A DNA stretch of 64,000 nucleotides from Pseudodonghicola xiamenensis DSM 18339. Its GTDB lineage: Bacteria; Pseudomonadota; Alphaproteobacteria; Rhodobacterales; Rhodobacteraceae. Location of the stretch: the NCBI RefSeq assembly GCF_000429365.1, contig NZ_AUBS01000005.1, positions 62,001-126,000 of the forward strand. The letters run 5' to 3'. The position numbers and the translations under genes were made by a program. Numbering within the stretch: position 1 is the first letter of the stretch; every line of letters starts with the position of its first letter. Below the pieces are notes generated by a model that did not search any database, was not told the origin of the DNA, and saw nothing but the letters and a program-made list of their open reading frames with translations. Of the stretch, positions 42,810-51,770 are shown piece by piece.

Positions 42810-42816
42810 TCTTCGC

Positions 42817-43875
42817 TCAGGCCCGGTGCAGTCCGCCGCAGATCGGGCAATCGGGGCGCGGTTTCAAACCGATCTTGCGGGTCTCGGAATAGAGGCCATC
42901 GTAGATCAGCATCGCCCCCCTGAGCGGCTCACCGCTCTCGGCGATGACCTTGATCGCCTCCATCGCCATCATGGCCCCGATCACCCCGGGCAGGGCCGCG
43001 ACCACGCCGGCCTCGGCGCAGGAAGGCGCCAGCCCCTCGGCCGGGGCCTCGGGGAAGATGCATTGATAGCAGGGCGCACCATGGGCGGGGTCGAAGACGC
43101 TCACCTGCCCTTCCCATTGCGCCAAGGCGCCGGAGATCAGCGGCCGGCGCAGCGCCACGGCGGTACGGTTGGCAAGATAGCGGGTGTCGAAATTGTCGGT
43201 ACCATCGAGGATCACGTCGTAGTCGGCGAAAAGTTGGGCCGCCGTATCCTCGTCCAACCGGCGATTATAGGGGCGGATGGTGACATGGGAGTTCAAGGCC
43301 TCAAGCGCGACCTGGGCCGAGAACACCTTGGCCATGCCCACCCGGGCCTCGGCATGGATGATCTGGCGCTGCAGGTTCGAGGCATCGACGGTATCGCCGT
43401 CGATCACCCCGATGGTCCCCACCCCGGCAGCGGCCAGATACATCAGCGCAGGCGAGCCCAGCCCCCCGGCGCCGATCACCAGCACCCGGGCATTCTTCAG
43501 CCGCTTCTGCCCTGGACCGCCCAGTTCGCGCAGCACGATATGGCGGGCATAGCGGGTCAGTTCGGCATCGGAAAAGCTGCCCCCGGGTTCCGGCGCGGGA
43601 GGCGGCGGCGGCGCCATCTTCTTCGCCCGCCGCTTCAGCGCCGCCACCGCCCCGGCATAGAGCAGCCCGACCAAGGCCACGCCGCCCAGGATCAGCCAAA
43701 GCGCCGCGCTCTCGCCAGTGGCCTGGCGCAGCGGATGGCCGCCGGGCAGGGTCAGGTGCAACCCCAGAACCGCGCCATACAGCACCGCGATCCCAGCCCA
43801 GCGCAACCGCTGCGGCAGACGCAGTGCCCAGCCGAGCCCCCAGATCGCCGCGCCCAGCGCCAAAACCAGCAGCAT
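42817..43875 (-). CDS. moeB: MoeB/ThiF-type adenylyltransferase with N-terminal membrane anchor
   Basis: The 352-residue protein joins about 80 residues with three hydrophobic segments (1-20, 25-45, 58-80) and a Lys/Arg then Pro-rich linker (KKMAPPPPPAPEPGG) to a complete MoeB domain. That domain has LSDAELTRYARHIVLRE-like start (FSDAELTRYARH), the ATP loop VIGAGGLGSPALMYLAAAG and a zinc site (CYQC ... CPIC). MoeB adenylates the C-terminus of MoaD for molybdopterin synthesis; related E1-like enzymes act on ThiS. Start and dut stop overlap by one base (TGATG), so it is coupled to coaBC-dut. Confidence 0.88.
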   Translation of the reverse strand: MLLVLALGAAIWGLGWALRLPQRLRWAGIAVLYGAVLGLHLTLPGGHPLRQATGESAALWLILGGVALVGLLYAGAVAALKRRAKKMAPPPPPAPEPGGSFSDAELTRYARHIVLRELGGPGQKRLKNARVLVIGAGGLGSPALMYLAAAGVGTIGVIDGDTVDASNLQRQIIHAEARVGMAKVFSAQVALEALNSHVTIRPYNRRLDEDTAAQLFADYDVILDGTDNFDTRYLANRTAVALRRPLISGALAQWEGQVSVFDPAHGAPCYQCIFPEAPAEGLAPSCAEAGVVAALPGVIGAMMAMEAIKVIAESGEPLRGAMLIYDGLYSETRKIGLKPRPDCPICGGLHRA

Positions 43876-44330
43876 CAGCGCCGCCCGGTCGAACCGAAAC
43901 CGCCGGCTCCACGATCGGTCTCGCTCAGGTCGTCGACCAGGTCGAACCGGGCCTGCACCACCGGTGCCACCACCATCTGGGCGATCCGGTCGCCGTGAGA
44001 GATGGTGAAGGCCTCGCTGCCCGCGTTCATCACGATAACCCCCAAGGGCCCGCGATAATCGCTGTCGATGGTGCCGGGCGCATTCGGCAGGGTGATCCCA
44101 TGCTTCAGCGCCAGGCCGGACCGTGGACGGATCTGCGCCTCATAGCCATTAGGGATCTCGATCCTGAGCCCGGTGGGGATCAGCGCCCGGGCACCGGGCG
44201 CCAGCACCACCTCTCCCCGGTCGGAGAAATTGGCACGCAGATCGGCGCCGGCCGAGCCTTCGGTTTCGTAGGCCGGCAGCGCCATGTCCCGGTCGGCGTC
44301 TTCATCATAGATCAGGCGGATGGCAACCAT
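43875..44330 (-). CDS. dut: dUTP diphosphatase
   Basis: The 151-residue trimeric enzyme hydrolyses dUTP to dUMP and pyrophosphate. All five motifs are present: AGADLRAN (I), [29 protein letters not shown] (II and III), [12 protein letters not shown] (IV) and the C-terminal [16 protein letters not shown] P-loop (V). It follows coaBC by 15 bp and overlaps moeB by one base. coaBC-dut adjacency is conserved in many bacteria. Confidence 0.96.
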   Translation of the reverse strand: MVAIRLIYDEDADRDMALPAYETEGSAGADLRANFSDRGEVVLAPGARALIPTGLRIEIPNGYEAQIRPRSGLALKHGITLPNAPGTIDSDYRGPLGVIVMNAGSEAFTISHGDRIAQMVVAPVVQARFDLVDDLSETDRGAGGFGSTGRR

Positions 44331-44345
44331 GTTCTGTCCTTTCTC

Positions 44346-45542
44346 TCACTCCGCCAGCGCCGCGGCGATGCGATGGGCCAGACGCCGGGCCACTTCATCC
44401 TTGCCCATGCGCGGCCAGCCCTCGGCCCCTTCATCGGTGATCAGGGTGACAGCGTTTTCGCTGCCCCCCATGATGCCGGTCGCGTGGCTCACGTCATTTG
44501 CAACGATCCAGTCGCACCCCTTGCGCGCCCTCTTGGCGGTGGCGTGTTCCAGCACATTGTCGGTCTCGGCCGCGAAGCCCACCACCAGCCCGGGGCGGCC
44601 CTCGGCCATCCGTGACACGGTCTTGAGGATATCGGGGTTCTCGGCGAATTCGAGCACCGGCAGGCCATCGCGGCTTTTCTTCAACTTGGTGTCCGCCTCG
44701 CTCGCCACCCGCCAATCGGCGACGGCGGCGACGAAAACCCCGGCATCGGCGGGCAGCGCCGATTGCACCGCCGCCAACATCTGCCGCGCGGTCTCAACCC
44801 GGATCAGCTCGACCCCCTCGGGCGGCGGCACCTCGGCGGGGCCGGTCACAAAGACCACATGGGCGCCCAGCCCGACCAGCGCCGAAGCGATCGCCCTGCC
44901 CTGCGCGCCGGAGGAGCGATTGGCGATATAGCGCACCGGGTCGATCGGTTCGTGCGTGGGGCCCGAGGTCACCAGAATGCGCTTACCGCTCAGTGGTCCC
45001 TCACGAAAGCGCATCTCGATGCCGGCGAGGATCTCCATCGGCTCGGCCATCCGCCCGGGCCCGAATTCGCCACAGGCCATGGAGCCCTCGTTGGGGCCGA
45101 CAAAGCCGATCCCGTCGGCCTTGAGCTGCGCCACATTGCGTCGGGTCGCCGGGTGATCCCACATCCGCACATTCATCGCCGGCGCCAGGAGTACCGGCGT
45201 GTCGGTCGCCAGCAGCAGGGTCGAGGCCAGATCATTCGCCAGCCCGTTCGCCATCTTCGCCATCAGATCGGCGGTGGCCGGCGCCACCACGATCAGATCG
45301 GCGCTGCGAGACAGCTGGATATGCCCCATCTCGGCCTCTTCGGTCAGATCGAACAGCTCCTGATAGACCTTGTGCCCGGCCAGGGCTGCCAGCGACAAGG
45401 GCGTCACGAATTCCGCCCCCGACGCCGTCAGCAGCGGCACCACCTCGGCCCCGCGTTCGCGCAGGCGGCGGATCAGCTCCAGCGATTTGAAGGCGGCAAT
45501 TCCGCCTCCGACGATCAGCAGAATACGCTTTCCGGCCAGCAT
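44346..45542 (-). CDS. coaBC: Bifunctional phosphopantothenoylcysteine decarboxylase / phosphopantothenate-cysteine ligase
   Basis: The 398-residue enzyme makes 4'-phosphopantetheine in coenzyme A synthesis. The N-terminal CoaC flavodomain begins KRILLIVGGGIAAFKSLELIRRL and includes LLAPAMNVRMWDHPATRRN (active-site His/Asn region and Cys-lid MACGEFGPGRM). The C-terminal CoaB ligase starts KRILVTSGPTHEPIDPVRYIANRSSG with the CTP-binding ANDV motif near the end (IVANDVSHATGIMG). One change: the usual GGIAAYK reads GGIAAFK. First gene of a coaBC-dut-moeB operon. Confidence 0.95.
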   Translation of the reverse strand: MLAGKRILLIVGGGIAAFKSLELIRRLRERGAEVVPLLTASGAEFVTPLSLAALAGHKVYQELFDLTEEAEMGHIQLSRSADLIVVAPATADLMAKMANGLANDLASTLLLATDTPVLLAPAMNVRMWDHPATRRNVAQLKADGIGFVGPNEGSMACGEFGPGRMAEPMEILAGIEMRFREGPLSGKRILVTSGPTHEPIDPVRYIANRSSGAQGRAIASALVGLGAHVVFVTGPAEVPPPEGVELIRVETARQMLAAVQSALPADAGVFVAAVADWRVASEADTKLKKSRDGLPVLEFAENPDILKTVSRMAEGRPGLVVGFAAETDNVLEHATAKRARKGCDWIVANDVSHATGIMGGSENAVTLITDEGAEGWPRMGKDEVARRLAHRIAAALAE

Positions 45543-45635
45543 GTTTTCTCAGCTCTCCTCATCGCCGGCACAGGCCCGGCCTTTGCCCGGACCCTAGGCA
45601 AGCGCCGCCGGAATCGCCAGCGCAGAATGCGGCTA

Positions 45636-46457
45636 TCAGGATTTGGTGAAGACGGCGCAGGGATCGGGGCGGTCGACGGCGGGGCTGTCCACGACCGCAT
45701 CGAAGCTGCCCTCGATCCGCCCGGCCTCGGCCTGCCCCAGCGCGAAGACCTTTGTTTCGGGCGCCGCGCGCAACAGGTAAAGCGGCACGCCGCGATCGCG
45801 GCGGGCATGGCCATTGCCGCTGATCACCACAACCGGCCCGCCAGTTTCCGCCAGGGCCTGCAGGGCGGTACGCGCCAGGGTGGCATCGCGCAGCCGCTGG
45901 ATATCGACCATCAGCCCCAGCTTGTCCGCCGGCATGGCACCGCAATGGGCCGCCTGTTGGTCGGCCTCGCGCGCGGCCTGCTCGTCCGCCGGCAACGGCA
46001 GCGCCAGACCAAAGCGCCCGGTCTCGGGCCCAAAGGCGGCAACGGCCCCCTCGGCGATCACCTGTCCCAACGCCTGACGCGGGATCAGGGCGCCATAATG
46101 GCGGGCCTCACCGACGGACCGAAACACCGGCAGATAATCGGCCAAGGGCGGCCAGCCGCTGGTGGCCCAGCCGGTCAAGCGCTCCAAGGCCTCAGGATCG
46201 GCAATCACCGCAGGGTCAACCGTTGCGGCGATATCAGCAGTCATCATTTCCCAGACCAGCGCCTTGGGACGGATCACCGCAACGGCCTCCGCCTGGATCT
46301 GGTGATGCGCAGGATTGTCGTGCAGTTCGCCCAGGAACACCACATCTGCGGCGCGCATCGCCGCAAGGGCGTCCGCCGGCATCTGGTCGGACAGCGAGGC
46401 CCCCCACAGCGGGGTGGCGGAAAGGATCAGGGCGAAGGCCCCCAGAAGCTTCCTCAT
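45636..46457 (-). CDS. ChaN-family haem-iron uptake protein, exported
   Basis: The 273-residue protein has a signal peptide (MRKLLGAFALILSATPLWGAS) and the ChaN/EreA-like core with VVFLGELHDNPAHHQIQ at residue 40 and VVISGNGHARRDRGVPLYL near 215, whose His and Asp residues bind haem or metal in relatives. No lipobox cysteine is visible. It overlaps the rpoH2 stop by 4 bp (ATGA) and is therefore translated as a unit with the sigma factor. Substrate role is inferred from the family. Confidence 0.85.
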   Translation of the reverse strand: MRKLLGAFALILSATPLWGASLSDQMPADALAAMRAADVVFLGELHDNPAHHQIQAEAVAVIRPKALVWEMMTADIAATVDPAVIADPEALERLTGWATSGWPPLADYLPVFRSVGEARHYGALIPRQALGQVIAEGAVAAFGPETGRFGLALPLPADEQAAREADQQAAHCGAMPADKLGLMVDIQRLRDATLARTALQALAETGGPVVVISGNGHARRDRGVPLYLLRAAPETKVFALGQAEAGRIEGSFDAVVDSPAVDRPDPCAVFTKS

Positions 46458-47332
46458 AGCAAGAAGTTCTGCACCTCTTCGGACTGCGCCTCAAGGCTCT
46501 TGCGCATCTTCTGGAAGGCTGCGGCCTCAAGCTGACGCACCCGTTCCTTCGACAGACCCAATTCCTCGCCCAGGCTTTCCAGCGTGCGCGGCGGGTCGCG
46601 CAGCTTGCGTTCGCGGATAATCAGTTGCTCCCGCGGCTTCAGCGTCTTCATCGCCACCATCAGCCATTGCCGCAACTGTTCGGTATCGTGATGCTCTTCC
46701 ACGATCTCGGCGCTTTGCGCCGCCTCGTCCTCGAGCGTGTCGATCCATTCGCGCCCATCCTCATCCGCCGCCTGCACCGCGTTCAGCGAGAAATCGCTGC
46801 CCGACAGCCGGCCATCCATCATCTCGACATCCCTGAGCGGCACACCGATTTCCGAGGCGATCATCTGGTGCAGCTGGTGGCGGTCCAGCGCTGCCCCCTC
46901 GGCGTTGGCCTCGCGTTCAAGCTTGGCCTGGACCCGGCGCATGTTGAAGAACAGCGATTTCTGGGATGAGGTCGACCCGGTGCGCACCATCGACCAGTTG
47001 CGCATCACGTAATCCTGGATCGAGGCCTTGATCCACCAGACCGCATAGGTCGAAAACCGCACACCGCGATCTGGATCGAACTTGTCGGCGGCCTTCATCA
47101 GGCCCAGCCCGGCCTCCTGGATCAGATCATTCAGCGGCGCCCCGTAGCGGCGATATTTCGACGCCATTGAGATCGCCAGCCGCATATAGGCGGTAATCAG
47201 ACGATGCAGCGCGGCCTCGTCGCGCTGATCGCGCCAAGCGCGGGCCAGCGCCAATTCGGTTTCGGCATCCAGAAGCTCGGCCTTTCTGGCCTGGCGGGAT
47301 ATCGAGGTGTCTTCGGTCAGATCAAGTGCCAT
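46454..47332 (-). CDS. rpoH2: RNA polymerase sigma factor RpoH (RpoH-II type)
   Basis: The 292-residue alternative sigma factor has region 2 (LITAYMRLAISMASKYRRYGAPLNDLIQEAGLGLMKAADKFDPDRGVRFSTYAVWWIKASIQDYVMRNWS), the RpoH box-like QKSLFFNMRR, and region 4 (TLESLGEELGLSKERVRQLEAAAFQKMR). In Rhodobacter sphaeroides RpoH-II mediates the singlet-oxygen and oxidative response under RpoE; that this copy is type II rests on the chaN coupling and length. Start ATG 47332 with GGAAGGGGGA upstream. The longer frame into the cobU leader is not coding. Confidence 0.93.
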   Translation of the reverse strand: MALDLTEDTSISRQARKAELLDAETELALARAWRDQRDEAALHRLITAYMRLAISMASKYRRYGAPLNDLIQEAGLGLMKAADKFDPDRGVRFSTYAVWWIKASIQDYVMRNWSMVRTGSTSSQKSLFFNMRRVQAKLEREANAEGAALDRHQLHQMIASEIGVPLRDVEMMDGRLSGSDFSLNAVQAADEDGREWIDTLEDEAAQSAEIVEEHHDTEQLRQWLMVAMKTLKPREQLIIRERKLRDPPRTLESLGEELGLSKERVRQLEAAAFQKMRKSLEAQSEEVQNFLL

Positions 47333-47435
47333 GTCGTCCCCCTTCCCTTTCCGGTCTGTGGCGGCGCATCTTGTCTTGGGCCCTAATCCTGATACCCCTG
47401 CCCGGGGACCGGTAGGGCAGACACGAGGAAAAAAC

Positions 47436-47957
47436 ATGTTTCCCGGACTTACATTTATACTCGGAGGCGCCGCTTCCGGCAAATCGGAATTTGCCGAAGG
47501 GCTGGCCGAAAGCTCCGGCCTGGCAAAGCACTATCTTGCCACCTCCGAGGCCTCGGACCGCGAGATGGACGAGAAAATAGAACGACATAAGGCCCGGCGC
47601 GGCCCCGATTGGGTCACCCATGAAGCGCCCCTGGATGTCGAACCCGTGCTTGCCGGACTCCATCACGATTGCGTGTGCCTGTTCGACTGCGCCACGCTTT
47701 GGCTCGGCAATCAGATGATGGCGGACCGCGATCTCGCAGACCGCCAGACCCAGCTGATCGCCGTACTGGCCGCCTGCCGGGCGCCAGTGATCGTGGTGTC
47801 GAACGAATTGGGTCAGGGCATCGTGCCGGCCGATCCGATGACCCGCCGCTTCCGCGAAGCGCAGGGCCGGTTGAACATCGCCCTGGCGCGCGAAGCCGAC
47901 CTGGCGGTGCAGGTGGTGGCCGGGCTACCGCTGGTGCTGAAAGGACATCTGCCATGA
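47436..47957 (+). CDS. cobU: Adenosylcobinamide kinase / adenosylcobinamide-phosphate guanylyltransferase
   Basis: The 173-residue bifunctional enzyme phosphorylates adenosylcobinamide and adds GMP in the last steps of B12 synthesis and salvage. The P-loop LGGAASGKSEFAE is at residues 9-21. The kinase/transferase motifs ATSEASDREMDEKIERHKARRG (active-site His in ERHKARR) and VVSNELGQGIVP are present. ATG 47436 has GAGGAA upstream. Its stop overlaps the cobC start by 4 bp. Divergent from rpoH2. Confidence 0.95.
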   Translation: MFPGLTFILGGAASGKSEFAEGLAESSGLAKHYLATSEASDREMDEKIERHKARRGPDWVTHEAPLDVEPVLAGLHHDCVCLFDCATLWLGNQMMADRDLADRQTQLIAVLAACRAPVIVVSNELGQGIVPADPMTRRFREAQGRLNIALAREADLAVQVVAGLPLVLKGHLP

Positions 47958-48532
47958 CCCGGCTGTATCTGGTTCGTCACGGACCGACCCACGCGAAGTC
48001 CATGGTCGGCTGGTCCGACCTGCCCGCCGATCTTTCCGACACCGCCGCGCTCGCCCGCCTTTCGGCCGCCCTGCCCGGCGATGCGACGGTAATCTCCTCC
48101 GACCTCGTGCGCGCGGTCGCCACCGCCGACGCGATCCAGGGGGCCCGTCCCCGGCTGCCGCACGATGCCGGCCTGCGAGAAATGAACTTCGGCGCCTGGG
48201 AACTGCGCCGCTTCAAGGAGATCGAAGCCGAAGATCCCGCCCGCATCCGCGCCTTCTGGGAAACTCCCGGCAAGGTGCGCCCGCCACAGGGAGAGAGCTG
48301 GGACGATCTGCGTGCCCGCGCCGATGCCGCCATCGACACGTTGGTCGCCCGCCACCCCGGCATCGATCTGGTGGTGGTGGCACATTTCGGCCTGATCCTC
48401 AGCCAGTACCAACGCGCACTCGGCCTCTCAGCCACCGAAGCCTTCGGCCAGAAAATCGACAACCTGTCTCTGACCGAACTCCACCGCGAGGGCGCGGGCT
48501 GGCGGTTGGGCCGGATCAATCACTGCCCGTGA
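47954..48532 (+). CDS. cobC: Histidine phosphatase, alpha-ribazole phosphatase type
   Basis: The 192-residue protein has the phosphoglycerate-mutase-like RHG motif (YLVRHGPTHAKS, catalytic His at about residue 8), an internal SSDLVRAVATADAI Arg and the second His in VVVAHFGLILS. Overlap with cobU suggests the CobC activity, removal of the phosphate from alpha-ribazole-5'-phosphate or adenosylcobalamin phosphate. The phosphatase family is certain and the substrate assignment rests on the operon. Confidence 0.85.
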   Translation: MTRLYLVRHGPTHAKSMVGWSDLPADLSDTAALARLSAALPGDATVISSDLVRAVATADAIQGARPRLPHDAGLREMNFGAWELRRFKEIEAEDPARIRAFWETPGKVRPPQGESWDDLRARADAAIDTLVARHPGIDLVVVAHFGLILSQYQRALGLSATEAFGQKIDNLSLTELHREGAGWRLGRINHCP

Positions 48533-48591
48533 CGAGGATCGTCACGAAATGTCGTTTCCCCTCAGCGCCATGGCCGGTCTAGGCTCCCCCC

Positions 48592-49278
48592 ATGACCTAT
48601 GATCTTTATATCGCCGACCGGAGCTTTTCGAGCTGGTCGCTGCGCGGCTGGCTGATGCTCGAGAAATTCGGCCTCCCCTGCCGCCTCCATATGGTGGGCC
48701 TCTATTCGGGAACCATGGCCCAGGATCTGGCCGACATCGCGCCGGCCCGGCTGGTGCCGGTGCTGCGCACGCCCGAGGGCACGGTGGTGGGCGAAAGCCT
48801 CGCCATCGCCGAGACGCTGGCCGAACGTCACCCGGACGCCGGCCTCTGGCCCGCCGACCCGGCCCAGCGCGCCACCGCCCGCTGGCTGGCTGCCGAAATG
48901 GCCACCGGCTTCGCCGCATTGCGCGGCGCCTGCCCGATGCAGCTTCTGCGCGTCTACCGGGGGTTCGAGCCGTCCAAAGCGGTGCGGAGCGATCTCGCCC
49001 GGCTGGAAACCCTCTGGGCCCATGCCCGTACCCTCTCCGCCACGACCGAGGGCTGGCTTTTCGGCGACTATAGCTTGGCCGATGTCTTCTACACTCCGGT
49101 CGCCGCCCGCATCATCGGCTATGACCTGCCGGTCAGCGACGCCGCCCGCAGCTATGCGCTGGCCCTGCTCGGCGATCCTTCGGTGCGTGTTTGGCGGGCC
49201 GAGGGCCTCAAGGTCTCCTACGATCCCGAACCCTATGGCTGCGATCTGCCTGCCACCGACTGGCCGATCCCGGCCTGA
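48592..49278 (+). CDS. Glutathione S-transferase
   Basis: The 228-residue protein has an N-terminal thioredoxin-fold GST domain with an early Ser (IADRSFSSWSLRGWLMLEKFGL) and the glutathione-binding cis-Pro/ES motif (RLVPVLRTPEGTVVGESLAIAETLAE), then an all-helical C-terminal domain with DYSLADVFYTPVAARI. The SFSSWS pattern is typical of a bacterial GST subgroup with serine near the thiol. It conjugates or reduces with glutathione; a specific substrate is not inferable. Separate from the interrupted YfcG-like GST at 11257. Confidence 0.9.
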   Translation: MTYDLYIADRSFSSWSLRGWLMLEKFGLPCRLHMVGLYSGTMAQDLADIAPARLVPVLRTPEGTVVGESLAIAETLAERHPDAGLWPADPAQRATARWLAAEMATGFAALRGACPMQLLRVYRGFEPSKAVRSDLARLETLWAHARTLSATTEGWLFGDYSLADVFYTPVAARIIGYDLPVSDAARSYALALLGDPSVRVWRAEGLKVSYDPEPYGCDLPATDWPIPA

Positions 49279-49309
49279 TCCCTCCCCCTGCCCAAATACA
49301 CACTTTCCG

Positions 49310-49331
49310 ACGGCGCCCCTCGTGGCGCCGT
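49310..49331 (+). terminator. Intrinsic terminator after the glutathione S-transferase gene
   Basis: ACGGCGCC (49310-49317) and GGCGCCGT (49324-49331) form a perfect 8-bp stem with a 6-base loop, followed by TAACAATTT. It separates the GST from comM. Confidence 0.72.
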
Positions 49332-49390
49332 TAACAATTTGGAAACCACCCCCCGCTAGCGATAGAGACCCAGAAACGCAGGATGTCCGC

Positions 49391-50905
49391 ATGGTCTCAC
49401 GCGCCTATACCGTCGCCTTCCAGGGGGTCGAGGCCCGGCTGGTCGAGGTGCAATGCGCCGTCACCGCCGGCATGCCCGGCTTCGCCATCGTCGGCCTGCC
49501 CGACAAAGCGGTCTCCGAGGCGCGCGACCGGGTGCGCAGCGCCCTGAGCGCGCTGTCCATCGCGCTGCCTGCCAAGCGGATCACCGTCAACCTCTCCCCC
49601 GCCGATCTGCCGAAAGAGGGCAGCCATTTCGACCTGCCGATCGCGGTGGCTCTACTGGCGGCGATCGGCATCATCCCGGACGACGCCGCAGAAACCGCTG
49701 TGGCATTGGGGGAGCTGTCGCTCGACGGCCGACTGGTCGCGGTGCCCGGCGCCCTGCCTGCAGCGATGACCGCCGCAGAAGAAGACCGCAGCCTGATCTG
49801 CCCCGCCCCCTGCGGGCCAGAAGCCGCCTGGGTCGGCCATTGCCAGGTGATCGGCGCCGAGGATCTGGGCGCGGTGATCCGCCACGCCACAGGCCAGGCG
49901 GCGATCCCCCCCGCCAGCCCCGGAGAGGTGACCGCACCACCCACGGATCGTGACCTGAGCGAGGTCAAGGGCCAGGAACGCGCCAAGCGCGCGCTGGAGA
50001 TCGCCGCCGCCGGGCGCCATCACCTGATGTTGGTGGGCACGCCCGGGTCGGGCAAATCCATGCTGGCCGCCCGGCTGCCCGGCCTGCTGCCACCGCTCTC
50101 CCCCCCCGAAGCGCTGGAAACCTCGATGATCCAATCGCTCTGCGGCGTGCTGGAAGAGGGCGGCATCAGCCGGACCCGGCCCTTTCGCGAACCGCATCAC
50201 ACCGCGTCGATGGCAGCGATCGTCGGCGGCGGCCGCAGCGCCCGACCGGGGGAAATCAGCCTGGCCCATAACGGCGTCCTCTTCATGGACGAATTCCCCG
50301 AATTCTCCCGCACCGTGCTGGAAACCCTGCGCCAGCCGATCGAGACCGGCGAGGTCATGGTCGCCCGCGCCAATGCCCATGTCACCTATCCCTGCCGCTT
50401 CCTGCTGGTGGCCGCTGCCAACCCCTGCAAATGCGGCTATCTCTCCGACCCCTCCCGCGCCTGCGCCCGGGTTCCACAATGTGGCGCCGACTACCTCGGC
50501 CGGATCTCGGGACCGTTGATGGACCGGTTCGATCTGCGGGTGGAGGTGCCCCCGGTAGCCTTTACCGATCTCGACCTGCCCGCCGATGGCGAACGCTCCG
50601 AAACCATCGCGGGGCGGGTGGCCAAGGCCCGTGCCCGGCAGGCTGCACGCTTCGACGGCCACGCCACCGCCCGGCAGAACGCCGATGCCGAAGGCCGCCT
50701 GCTCGAGCAGATCGCCACCCCCGATACCGAGGGGCGCGAATTGCTGATCAAGGCCGCCGAACGCTTCGGCTTCTCTGCCCGCGGCTATCACCGCATCCTC
50801 AGGGTGGCGCGCACCATCGCCGATCTCGACGGATCAAAGGCGGTGCGCCGGCCGCATCTGGCCGAAGCGCTCAGCTTTCGACTGACGGCGCAACTGCCGT
50901 CCTGA
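49391..50905 (+). CDS. comM: YifB/ComM-type Mg chelatase-like AAA+ ATPase
   Basis: The 504-residue protein has the N-terminal ChlI fold (VEVQCAVTAGMPGFAIVGLPDKAVSEARDRVRSAL), a linker, Walker A GTPGSGKSM (about residue 217), Walker B VLFMDEFPEF and the CPCG-like zinc region NPCKCGYL...CARVPQC. ComM is a bidirectional helicase that speeds branch migration during natural transformation and recombination. The start at 49391 follows the GST terminator; the open frame extends upstream through the GST. The last 35 bp overlap the convergent esterase. Confidence 0.93.
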   Translation: MVSRAYTVAFQGVEARLVEVQCAVTAGMPGFAIVGLPDKAVSEARDRVRSALSALSIALPAKRITVNLSPADLPKEGSHFDLPIAVALLAAIGIIPDDAAETAVALGELSLDGRLVAVPGALPAAMTAAEEDRSLICPAPCGPEAAWVGHCQVIGAEDLGAVIRHATGQAAIPPASPGEVTAPPTDRDLSEVKGQERAKRALEIAAAGRHHLMLVGTPGSGKSMLAARLPGLLPPLSPPEALETSMIQSLCGVLEEGGISRTRPFREPHHTASMAAIVGGGRSARPGEISLAHNGVLFMDEFPEFSRTVLETLRQPIETGEVMVARANAHVTYPCRFLLVAAANPCKCGYLSDPSRACARVPQCGADYLGRISGPLMDRFDLRVEVPPVAFTDLDLPADGERSETIAGRVAKARARQAARFDGHATARQNADAEGRLLEQIATPDTEGRELLIKAAERFGFSARGYHRILRVARTIADLDGSKAVRRPHLAEALSFRLTAQLPS

Positions 50906-51770
50906 TCCAGCCGGCCAGATCGCGCAGGGTCCGATCCGCCTCGGGTAGCCAGCGCCAGGAAAATGGCCAGACATGCGGCAGGTCGCCGGCGATGATTTCC
51001 TCCACCGGCACCCCCTGCTGACGGAGCAGTTCGGCCATCCGCCGGGTATCGTCCAGCAAAATCTCGGTCCGTCCTGCAGTCAGCCAGACCGGTCCGGCAC
51101 CGGTGAAATCAGCAAACAGCGGCGAGGCGCGCGGATCACGCGGATCGGCGCCCTGCAGATAGATCGTGGCCAAATCCCGGGTGCGCGCCGCCGGCAGCAT
51201 CACATCCCTGACCGCGTTGGAAAGGATGCTCTCCCCGGAAAAGGTAAGATCGGTCACTGGCGAAAAGGCAAAGCTGGCCGCCGGTTGTGGCGCCCCCCGG
51301 GAACAGAGATCGCCCAGCAAAGACAACGCCAGCCCACCGCCGGCACTGTCGCCGCCGATCACAATCCGCTCGGCCGCCACACCTCGCGCCAGCAAGCTCT
51401 CGTAAGCGGCGCGTGCATCCACAAGCGCCGCCGGAAACGGCCCCTCGGGCGCCAGCCGATAACGCGGCAGGACCACCGGCATCCCAGCCAATTGCGCCAA
51501 CCGCGCCACCAGCCCCTTGTGGGTCTCCGGCGCGCCGAAGACAAAGGCGCCGCCATGGAAATAAAGGATCACCGGCCCCCGCCCCGGCGCGCCACCGACC
51601 CAGAGCCCGCCGGGCACCGCCGTCACCGGCACCGAGCGCGGAACCGGGAAAAACAAACGCGCCCGGCCAAGAAACCGGGCGCGCATCGCCTCAGGGTCCG
51701 AGGCGCGCGACAGATAGGGCTTTTCCGTCAACCGCAGCAGGCGATTGAAGACGGCGCCCTGCCAGCTCAT
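50871..51770 (-). CDS. Alpha/beta hydrolase, hormone-sensitive-lipase family
   Basis: The 299-residue enzyme carries the HSL signatures: [21 protein letters not shown] (oxyanion hole, about residue 85), the nucleophile motif [10 protein letters not shown] (about 160) and C-terminal Asp (DDTRRM region) and His (LPHVWPF). It hydrolyses short-chain esters in the cytosol; no signal peptide. Its start overlaps the gshB stop by 4 bp (ATGA), and its end overlaps comM by 35 bp tail to tail. Last gene of rsmI-yraN-gshB-esterase. Confidence 0.9.
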   Translation of the reverse strand: MSWQGAVFNRLLRLTEKPYLSRASDPEAMRARFLGRARLFFPVPRSVPVTAVPGGLWVGGAPGRGPVILYFHGGAFVFGAPETHKGLVARLAQLAGMPVVLPRYRLAPEGPFPAALVDARAAYESLLARGVAAERIVIGGDSAGGGLALSLLGDLCSRGAPQPAASFAFSPVTDLTFSGESILSNAVRDVMLPAARTRDLATIYLQGADPRDPRASPLFADFTGAGPVWLTAGRTEILLDDTRRMAELLRQQGVPVEEIIAGDLPHVWPFSWRWLPEADRTLRDLAGWIRTAVAPSVES

